This document shows, piece after piece, positions 58,458 through 64,000 of a stretch of 64,000 nucleotides of DNA. Below the pieces are notes generated by a model. The model searched no databases. It saw nothing but the letters and a program-made list of their open reading frames with translations, and was not told the DNA's origin. The stretch's first letter is position 1. Each line of letters begins with the position of its first letter. The DNA is taken from assembly GCA_032622095.1 (NCBI GenBank), contig CP136069.1, positions 100,840,278 through 100,904,277 of the forward strand, read 5' to 3'. The stretch comes from Siphonodentalium dalli. Lineage: Eukaryota > Mollusca > Scaphopoda > Gadilida > Siphonodentaliidae. Made by a program: the position numbers and the translations under genes.

Positions 58458-58922
58458 TTAGAATCCGCCACATTGAACTTCTTTGTTCGCCAAAACTTCA
58501 ATTGATTTGTCTCCTCGCCTCATCCATATTTCGCATTCACAATAATGCTCGTGGCAAACGTGTGGGATCCACACTAGAGTTATTGATGACTTGAATCTTG
58601 GTGTTGATTTGTAGCCGCCTTTGGTAGCATCAAACATGACGATAGGTCGCTGTATAACAGTCGCCGCTAATTCAACCATCAATCTTGATTCAGCCAAAAG
58701 TGGTGTGCGCCGTAAATCTTGTGCCGACGCACCAAGTTCGTCACTCTCTGCGTAGTACAGGTCAACTGCCGCATCTCTCAGAATCATCCATCCATCGGTC
58801 GTCCCGTAAACCCCGAGGCTGAGTGCTCTCCAAAACAGCGATATTTCTTCACCGTACACTGCTTTACAGTATACCCCACCGGCCATTATCTCGTCAAGAT
58901 CTGTTATGTTTACAGCAGTCAT
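58458..58922 (-). CDS. OTU-like protein, catalytic Cys apparently replaced
   Basis: The start at 58922 follows CATTCAAAG, the same context as the paralogous start at 60529; an in-frame ATG lies at 58997. The product has 154 residues. GEEISLFWRALSLGVYG resembles the OTU motif G-D-G-N-C-L-F-R-A-L-S, with Ser where Cys is expected and one extra residue. MILRDAAVDLYYAE, ELAATVIQRPIVMFDA and ITLVWIPHVCHEHY (the His position near the end) fit the rest of the fold. If real, it would be a catalytically dead ubiquitin-binding or capsid-type OTU-like protein. Divergent to 59546; histone-type stem-loop at its end. Confidence 0.55.
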   Translation of the reverse strand: MTAVNITDLDEIMAGGVYCKAVYGEEISLFWRALSLGVYGTTDGWMILRDAAVDLYYAESDELGASAQDLRRTPLLAESRLMVELAATVIQRPIVMFDATKGGYKSTPRFKSSITLVWIPHVCHEHYCECEIWMRRGDKSIEVLANKEVQCGGF

Positions 58923-58929
58923 CTTTGAA

Positions 58930-59545
58930 TGTAGAATAAGTCTGAAGATCCGTCTTGAACATATATCACGATTGCGCGGGCGGTAGAGAAAGCACATGTC
59001 GCATTGACGTTAAAATGACAAATGCTCCCTGACGTTGTGTTTCTTTTCAGTGCATTATCTGTTAGTTTCACCATTTCGATATGATATAGATTAAATTCAT
59101 GATAGTATATGCAATTAATTAAGATATTTTAACATATGAATTCATCTTCGTTCATAAACGATGACCAAGTAAAGTTATCAATTGTAATGATGAAGAAAAA
59201 TGTTCAGTATGTTTTCTTGTGTTCAGTTTTATGTATAAAATATGTACATTTCCAAAACCAAAAACTAGAAAAACATTCCATATTTGCCTAACGAGGTAAC
59301 AAATATATCAATCATGTGTACCAAATAATAGATAATGATCTAACGAAATAAAAAACATTTGTTTGATCGCTATGCAATAATGATCAAGAAAAATATGAAT
59401 GCTGATCCGTCTCTGAAAAAACACAACGCCAGGAAACATTTGTCAATTTTAACGTCAATGCGACATGTGATTTCATTGACGCCCGTGTCAAATGTATAAA
59501 AATATTTTCGAATTTGATCAACGTTACATTGCATTGCTATCAAAG
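58930..59545. promoter_or_regulatory. bidirectional promoter, copy 1
   Basis: Contains inverted copies of a ~55-bp module (AAACACAACGTCAGG, CATTTGTCA, TTTTAACGTCAATGCGACAT): minus copy at about 58990-59050, plus copy at about 59412-59470. On the plus side TATAAAAA (59495-59502) lies about 50 bases before the ATG; on the minus side TGATATATGTT occupies the matching place. AACGTCA and CATGTG are CRE-half and E-box-like, an inference only. The same ~560 bp recurs at 60540-61100. Confidence 0.75.
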
Positions 59546-60034
59546 ATGGATCCGTTAACAGAATTTCTTCAGAGTGAGATATACAGTAATCCTGTTGTAC
59601 AGAATACATATGCGGCACCACAGTCAACAGGCCAAGCTAATACGACAATGACTATAGGTGGTGATACACTCATTTTAAAAGCGATTTTAGATGAACTGAG
59701 ATGTCTTCGCAGGGATATTGACGTGAAAACACAAGTAACGCATCAAGAAGTAAAAGTGAATCTTCGTTTCGTTGCAGAAGAGATAGATATACCAATCAGG
59801 GTTCATGATGTTCAGAGATCGAAAGAACAGAAACAGATCAAAAAAGAAAAAATATTGGCGGCGAAAGAAAAAGAACCTAAAAGTATCATGAAGCCTTCTA
59901 CTGAGACAAAAGTCAGATTTCGTCTTCCTTGTAAAGAATCTAAAGATACAGAGAAAAGTGATGAATTCGCAAAAGCTATTGGTTCTCATGGGAAAGATAT
60001 GTCAAGATATAAGAAAAACACAAAACGATGTTAA
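59546..60034 (+). CDS. unknown basic protein, 162 residues
   Basis: The start at 59546 (MDPLTEFLQSE) was chosen because the ATG at 59492 overlaps the TATA box. The order is: a short acidic start, a Gln/Asn/Thr-rich linker, a helical segment (LILKAILDELRCLRRDIDVK) and a long Lys/Glu-rich tail (SKEQKQIKKEKILAAKEKE, ending KKNTKRC). There is no match to a family I know. The tail could bind DNA or be coiled-coil. It is followed after 22 bases by a histone-type stem-loop. Confidence 0.75.
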   Translation: MDPLTEFLQSEIYSNPVVQNTYAAPQSTGQANTTMTIGGDTLILKAILDELRCLRRDIDVKTQVTHQEVKVNLRFVAEEIDIPIRVHDVQRSKEQKQIKKEKILAAKEKEPKSIMKPSTETKVRFRLPCKESKDTEKSDEFAKAIGSHGKDMSRYKKNTKRC

Positions 60035-60056
60035 AGTCAGATGATAATTTTAAAAC

Positions 60057-60072
60057 GGCCCTTTTCAGGGCC
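60057..60072 (+). terminator. histone-type mRNA 3' stem-loop (gene 59546-60034)
   Basis: AAACGGCCCTTTTCAGGGCC with CACACA downstream. CCCAAAAGGTTACTCTTTCA starts about 10 bases later and is almost identical in the second plus-strand copy at 61808, suggesting a shared processing element. Confidence 0.9.
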
Positions 60073-60284
60073 ACACACATTTCCCAAAAGGTTACTCTTT
60101 CATTGCTGAAAAAATCAAAAACACGATTGTTCAATTTATATTTTATTCAACAACAAATATTTGCAAGTATATTTTGTTTTAAATTATTCGTGGCGTGATT
60201 TTTTCAAAACAAAACATAGGGTACAAAGAACATTATTAGTTCTTAAGCAATGCTAAAAGTTTTTCTTTTTGAAAAAATTGGTTG

Positions 60285-60300
60285 GTCCTGAAAAGGACCG
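60285..60300 (-). terminator. histone-type stem-loop with covarying stem pair (gene 60341-60529, distal)
   Basis: Minus strand: ACGGTCCTTTTCAGGACCAA. The third stem pair is U:A instead of C:G, so the helix is kept. An AAAAAGAAAAAC purine run follows, as at 58423. Confidence 0.8.
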
Positions 60301-60312
60301 TTTTTGTTTTTG

Positions 60313-60328
60313 GCCCTGAAAAGGGCCG
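60313..60328 (-). terminator. histone-type stem-loop (gene 60341-60529, proximal)
   Basis: Minus strand: AAACGGCCCTTTTCAGGGCC, starting 12 bases after the stop codon. The duplicated stem-loop is unusual; the variant copy lies 12 bases further on. An AATAAA lies further down the same strand, near 60140. Confidence 0.85.
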
Positions 60329-60340
60329 TTTTGTATGGCA

Positions 60341-60529
60341 TCAAAGTTCACGCCACGATTTTCTTTTGAGACTTTTGCTTTTGTTCCAACGCTGTTGTTT
60401 TTTGCATATTTGCATAACCAGTTTTGCACTGGCGGTTACTTCTTTTGCGTGTCCGGCCCGCATTATCTGGGGTGTTAGCCCTATCGTTCCTCTTAGTATA
60501 GACATCAACGGTTCGGGGGTTTCGGACAT
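60341..60529 (-). CDS. unknown small protein, 62 residues
   Basis: The start at 60529 sits in the same CATTCAAAGATG context as the start at 58922; a longer frame from 60557 in another register lacks it. The sequence is MSETPEPLMSILRG..., with a helix-like middle (KEVTASAKLVMQICKK) and a basic end (KSKSLKRKSWREL). I do not recognise it. It is unrelated to the OTU-like protein although the promoter and leader are copies. Confidence 0.6.
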   Translation of the reverse strand: MSETPEPLMSILRGTIGLTPQIMRAGHAKEVTASAKLVMQICKKQQRWNKSKSLKRKSWREL

Positions 60530-60539
60530 CTTTGAATGC

Positions 60540-61425
60540 AGAATAAAAATTGTTCACGGCCGTGTTTGAACATATATCACGATTGCGCGGGCGGTAGAGA
60601 AATCACATGTCACGTTGGCATTAAAAATGACAAATGTTTCCGGGCGTTGTGTTTCTTTACAGTGCATTATCTGTTAGTTTTACTATTTCGATATGTTATA
60701 GATTAAATTCATGATAGTATATGCAATTAATTAAGATGTTTTAACATATGAATTCATCTTCGTTCATAAACGATGACCAAGTAAAGTTATCAATTGTAAT
60801 GATGAAGAAAAATGTTCAGTATGTTTCTTGTGTTCAGTTTTTATGTATAAAATATGTACAATTCCAAAACCAAAAACTAGAAAAACATTCCATATTTGCC
60901 TAACGAGGTAATAAATATATCAATCATGTGTACCAAATAATAGATAATGATCTAACGAAATTAAAAACATTTGTTTGATCGCTATGCAATAATGATCAAG
61001 AAAAATATGCATGTTGATCCGGTTCTGAAAAAACACAACGTCAGGAAATATTTGTCAATTTTAACGCCAAAGTATTATGTGATTTCATTGACGCCCGTGT
61101 AACAATCTTGTGTTCAGTTTTATGTATAAAATATGTACAATTCCAAAAACAAAAACTAGAAAAACATTCCATATTTGCCTAACGAGGTAATAAATATATC
61201 AATCATGTGTACCAAATAATAGATAATGATCTAACGAAATTAAAAACATTTGTTTGATCGCTATGCAATAATGATCAAGAAAAATATGCATGTTGATCCG
61301 GTTCTGAAAAAACACAACGTCAGGAAATATTTGTCAATTTTAACGCCAACGCGACATGTGATTTCATTGACGCCCGTGTCAAATGTATAAAAATATTTTC
61401 ACTTTTTCAGTGAACTTCATTCATT
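60540..61425. promoter_or_regulatory. bidirectional promoter, copy 2, with an internal tandem duplication
   Basis: A near copy of 58930-59545, with about 280 bp (60825-61100) repeated at 61105-61385. The plus-strand module therefore occurs twice (about 61027-61085 and 61311-61370); only the second retains TATAAAAA (61386-61393) before the ATG at 61426. The first is broken (AAAGTATTATGTG instead of the GCGACATGTG form). Confidence 0.75.
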
Positions 61426-61722
61426 ATGCCGTCGTTAAAGAAATTTATCAAGAAGTTATGGAGGAAGAGAGATTCAGAGGAGACGAAAATAAGAACATAT
61501 AGGAAATGGCAGGATTCTCCTGAACAAAAGGTGGTACAGAAACAGATGCTAAGAGATTTTCTGGCTCGGCGACGACCATCGCCTGAAGTATGCGATCAAG
61601 CAATCAAGAATCAAGAATCAAGCAATCTTGATCTCGTGGAGATCTTGTCACAGATCTCGAAGAAAGATCTGTGCAATGCAGCAATTGACAGCTTCGCTCA
61701 GGCTGCTGCGGCGCACAGATAA
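61426..61722 (+). CDS. unknown basic protein, 98 residues, amphipathic N-terminus
   Basis: Begins MPSLKKFIKKLWRKRDSEET, which could form a positively charged amphipathic helix; the middle is basic (QMLRDFLARRRPSPE) and the end is a helical acidic-to-Ala-rich segment (LDLVEILSQISKK, FAQAAAAHR). The N-terminus would suit membrane or nucleic-acid contact; no family is recognised. TATA box 33 bases upstream; histone-type stem-loop 85 bases downstream. Confidence 0.7.
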   Translation: MPSLKKFIKKLWRKRDSEETKIRTYRKWQDSPEQKVVQKQMLRDFLARRRPSPEVCDQAIKNQESSNLDLVEILSQISKKDLCNAAIDSFAQAAAAHR

Positions 61723-61807
61723 AATCCTACTTGGTCTGTGACAATTAATCCCAACGGGATATATCCTGATTTGGCAGAATTTTTATGAATTCTGGAAAAG
61801 AAAAAAC

Positions 61808-61823
61808 GGCCCTTTTCAGGGCC
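61808..61823 (+). terminator. histone-type mRNA 3' stem-loop (gene 61426-61722)
   Basis: AAACGGCCCTTTTCAGGGCC followed by ACCCA, an exact match to the consensus flank. CCCCAAAAGGTTACTCTTTC follows as at 60057. Confidence 0.9.
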
Positions 61824-61884
61824 ACCCACATTCCCCAAAAGGTTACTCTTTCATAGCTGAAAAAAACAAAACACGATTGTTCAA

Positions 61885-61912
61885 TTCATAATTTATTCAC
61901 ACAACATAATTT
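61885..61912 (-). terminator. poly(A) signal of the zinc-knuckle gene
   Basis: On the minus strand GTGTGAATAAATTATG contains AATAAA within 20 bases of the stop codon. No minus-strand histone stem-loop follows, so this gene seems to use ordinary polyadenylation. Confidence 0.55.
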
Positions 61913-62515
61913 TCAAATGTTTGTATCGATTCGTTTATCTGTTTTTGGAATGTAGAATGGTCTCAGCTTCTTTTTCTTGGAAGTTTTCTTGGAATTTTCA
62001 AAATCTGGATTTTTATCTTCAGATTTGTTCTGTGAATCATTCGTAGGATCAACAGGTCGGGGTTGTTTGAAAACATCTGATGTTGTAGACATCTCTTCAG
62101 TTTTGATATCTGCATTTTGTTCTTGTATTGTTACTGCTTGTAGACATTTTTGTATAGTTTTCACATTTTTTTTGTCGCCGAAATCTGTTTTACAATGGAA
62201 GGACCAATGGGATTCTTGTCCGCATTTGTAACAGTAACCATATGGCGGTTTCCAATTTTTATCAGCTTTGTTTTTCTCTTGTTTCTCTTGCCATTGCATT
62301 TTGTTACAAAGTTTAAACAAATTGGCAGAGATCTGTCTCATTTCGACAAGATTATCTTGAATTTTTCTAGTCTGTGGCTGTGTAGATTTTTTTGAATCTT
62401 CTTTATGTAGCTCAATATAGCTCTCTTCAATAACTGCAGGCCTTGGTCTTTTTCTAACAATATCTTCTTCGCTGGCGGCGTCGTCTGAAACAGGTCTTTT
62501 AATTCTCTTAAACAT
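61913..62515 (-). CDS. zinc-knuckle protein sharing its first 32 residues with the PolB protein
   Basis: The first ATG is at 62515 (MFKRIKRPVSDDAASEED); the longer frame begins at a TTG. Residues 1-32 are the same as in the gene at 62711 because the promoter palindrome extends into both. Then follow a charged region, CYKCGQESHWSFHC (C-x2-C-x4-H-x4-C knuckle, nucleic-acid binding), and a Lys/Ser-rich tail with KKTSKKKKLRPF as a possible nuclear signal. About 200 residues. Function unknown, perhaps nucleic-acid packaging or replication. Confidence 0.75.
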   Translation of the reverse strand: MFKRIKRPVSDDAASEEDIVRKRPRPAVIEESYIELHKEDSKKSTQPQTRKIQDNLVEMRQISANLFKLCNKMQWQEKQEKNKADKNWKPPYGYCYKCGQESHWSFHCKTDFGDKKNVKTIQKCLQAVTIQEQNADIKTEEMSTTSDVFKQPRPVDPTNDSQNKSEDKNPDFENSKKTSKKKKLRPFYIPKTDKRIDTNI

Positions 62516-62805
62516 TTTTGTCTTGAGTTTTGTCAGCAAAAAATATTGCGACTGGCTTCTTCGGAGTTGAAGTGTAAAGTGTAGAATTACATCTGCTTTT
62601 ATAGCATTTTCATCGCGAATGCTATAAAAGCAGATGTAATTCTACACTTTACACTTCAACTCCGAAGAAGCCAGTCGCAATATTTTTTGCTGACAAAACT
62701 CAAGACAAAAATGTTTAAGAGAATTAAAAGACCTGTTTCAGACGACGCCGCCAGCGAAGAAGATATTGTTAGAAAAAGACCAAGGCCTGCAGTTATTGAA
62801 GAGAG
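62421..62805. repeat. promoter palindrome, ~188-bp arms with 9-base loop
   Basis: Arms 62421-62608 and 62618-62805 are near-perfect inverted copies, loop TTCATCGCG. They include divergent TATA boxes (CTTTTATA at 62596-62603, TATAAAAG at 62623-62630), leaders, and the first 32 codons of both genes. Confidence 0.95.
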
Positions 62806-64000
62806 CGATATGGAAACTGATAAGGTAGAAAATGAAGAGAGCGATATGGAAACTGATGAGGCAGAAAGTGAAGAGAGCGATATGGAAACTGATAGGGCAG
62901 AAAGTGAAGAGAGCGATATGGAAACTGATGAGGCAGAAAGTGAAGAGAGCGATATGGAAACTGATAGGGCAGAAAGTGAAGAAAGTTCTAGTGATGGGCA
63001 GATTGGACGCGGTCGAAGACAGAATAGAGAAATTGGTGGGAAGAGAAAGAGAAGTCTGGCTAGAGAGCGTGTTGTGTTCAATCCAACAAAATATTTCAAA
63101 ATGGAGCTGAACTCGGAGAAATTTTCCAGAAAATTTAAATCAGCATCACGACAATTTGGTGTGAAATTCGAGAAATTTACAGATCCAATCGAAAACATTC
63201 CAGAGATATTTGAGAAGTTGACAGAAGAATTGAAACAGAAATGTTCAGCAAATGAGAAGACAAGAATCAGAGTTACGATAAATCATCCAGGACTTGATAT
63301 GAGCATTTTCATTCCATTCACAAAAGCCAGTGAATTGAATGGTCGGACACTCATGGATAATATTCAAATGTGGTTCAATCAAATGTAGCCTTTACAATTC
63401 ATGACGGTGCACTCAATTTCGAAATCTTCGTTACAGATATTCCGGAAGGTGGTACACGACACTCACTACATTATGGACCATTTGCAGACAAGAACAAGTT
63501 GACAAAAGTAAAAAGAAGTATTGTCCGGATTGAAAATGCTGATGATGTTATGTGTATGGCAAGATCTATTGTCGTCGGAATGTGTAAGGCAGATAGTGAT
63601 GGATCTGCGTGCTGGTCAAAGATATGGAAAAGAATAAGACAATCAATATACACAGCACAAACAGATGCAGCAAAAAATCTACTCAACCGTGCTGGCATTC
63701 CACACGATACAGTTTGCAGTATCAATGAGTTCCACAAGATTCAAGAAATATTGTATCCAGAATATGTTGTGAAAATTCACAATGAATTTGCTGGCGCTGG
63801 ATTTCTATTTGAACCTGCAGAAATGTGTTCGGATAGCAAATGTGTACACATCTACTACAACAACAATCACTTCGACACCATAACATCAATCAAAGGATTT
63901 CTAGGCACCAGCTACTACTGCGAATCCTGCGACATTGGATTCCATATGCATGGCGATCATCGATGCAGATTTGTTTGTGCATGCTGGTCATTGACACAGT
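62711..64000 (+). pseudogene. PolB-type protein, N-terminal part with one frame break; runs off window
   Basis: The first ATG is at 62711; the frame runs to a TAG at 63386-63388. Residues 1-32 are shared with the divergent gene; five 12-residue repeats (EESDMETD-x-x-E-x; 36-bp units, 62798-62977) follow, then a basic stretch and a folded domain (RIRVTINHPGLDMSIFIPF). The same protein continues in the -1 frame, open from 63361 to the window end: DDVMCMARSIVVGM, QTDAAKNLLNRAGIPHD, NNHFDTITSIKGFLG, and a zinc-binding-like YYCESCD ... HRC ... CAC. These are features of the region before the polymerase in Maverick/adintovirus-type PolB proteins; the Cys-x-x-Arg and His-Phe-Asp parts recall an OTU fold. 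The break is probably a one-base loss near 63368; sequence error is possible. Confidence 0.6.

Larger units (their letters stand above)
58280..64000. mobile_element. virus-like PolB element (Maverick/Polinton-adintovirus type), left part, continues past window
   Basis: Three divergent gene pairs with compact spacing, TATA boxes and shared promoters: (58458-58922 minus / 59546-60034 plus), (60341-60529 minus / 61426-61722 plus), (61913-62515 minus / 62711 to the end plus). The last gene leads into the N-terminal region of a protein-primed type B DNA polymerase. Capsid, ATPase, integrase and protease genes are not in the window, so class is inferred from PolB. The left border lies between 58280 and 58420; terminal repeats were not identified. 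Confidence 0.65.

Noticed and set aside
59492-59545. Start codon at 59492 for the 162-residue gene
   Set aside because: It overlaps the TATA box TATAAAAA at 59495, so it would not be in the mRNA; the ATG at 59546 fits.
62687-62710. Longer N-terminus (MLTKLKTK) of the two palindrome genes
   Set aside because: It begins at TTG; the first ATG on each side is at 62711 and 62515.
63361-63388. Programmed -1 frameshift in the PolB gene
   Set aside because: No X-XXY-YYZ heptamer and no obvious downstream pseudoknot; a lost base is simpler.
1-64000. tRNA or rRNA genes
   Set aside because: I looked for GGTTCGAATCC-like T-arms and conserved rRNA segments and found none that fold; a tRNAscan-SE run would be decisive.

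Overview
The window is eukaryotic nuclear DNA: AT-rich, intron-scale spacing, no operons, and full of metazoan transposable elements. It carries a Penelope-like element, CR1-type LINEs, TA-, TTAA- and 8-bp-target DNA elements, and a protein-primed-PolB element. Several dispersed repeats (AGCTCACCTGAGACGAAGTC-type, the GTTATGGCCCTTTTTC tandem type, the ATGGCCGCCAGCAGCCATC type) look like those of marine molluscs. A bivalve or other lophotrochozoan is my best guess, not a proof. I see no clear host gene with exons and no tRNA or rRNA gene.

Layout. 1-1.2 kb: 3' end of a Penelope-like element (GIY-YIG endonuclease) followed by a hammerhead-like ribozyme. 2.0-5.6 kb: a 3.6-kb foldback element with an exact 8-bp target duplication, built around a minisatellite. 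5.6-18.3 kb: repeat-rich DNA with a TTAA MITE holding twin palindromes (7.5 kb), a hairpin MITE (9.0 kb), tandem families, and an A-B-A duplication at 14.3-15.6 kb. 19.1-22.3 kb: a recent tandem array of a 450-bp MITE plus its spacer. 22-47 kb: mostly unrecognised DNA with several non-autonomous DNA elements and one gag-like gene (34.0-35.2 kb).

47.5-58.0 kb is a nest. One CR1-type LINE on the minus strand (esterase-like ORF1; ORF2 with a 2A-like motif, PHD finger, endonuclease and reverse transcriptase) is split by a second LINE, by a 1.7-kb element carrying palindrome arrays, and by a hAT-like MITE. The LINE reading frame continues across every insertion site, so the borders can be placed to the base.

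58.3 kb to the window end is the most unusual part: the left portion of a virus-like element of the Maverick/Polinton-adintovirus type. It is organised as three divergent gene pairs. The rightmost gene leads into the N-terminal part of a PolB-type protein that runs off the window. The first two pairs share a duplicated bidirectional promoter but encode unrelated proteins, one of them OTU-like with the catalytic cysteine apparently replaced. The third pair has a palindromic promoter that extends into the coding sequence, so two different proteins share the same first 32 residues. All four genes of the first two pairs end in a perfect copy of the metazoan replication-dependent histone mRNA 3' stem-loop, one with a covarying base pair. 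This suggests that the element makes histone-type, S-phase, non-polyadenylated mRNAs. I do not know of a described mobile element or virus that does this, and it is my main candidate for an undescribed system. A second candidate is a family of elements whose ends carry arrays of 16-bp palindromes of the form TTG-NN-CTTAAG-N'N'-CAA, with the variable positions changed in a compensating way between subfamilies.
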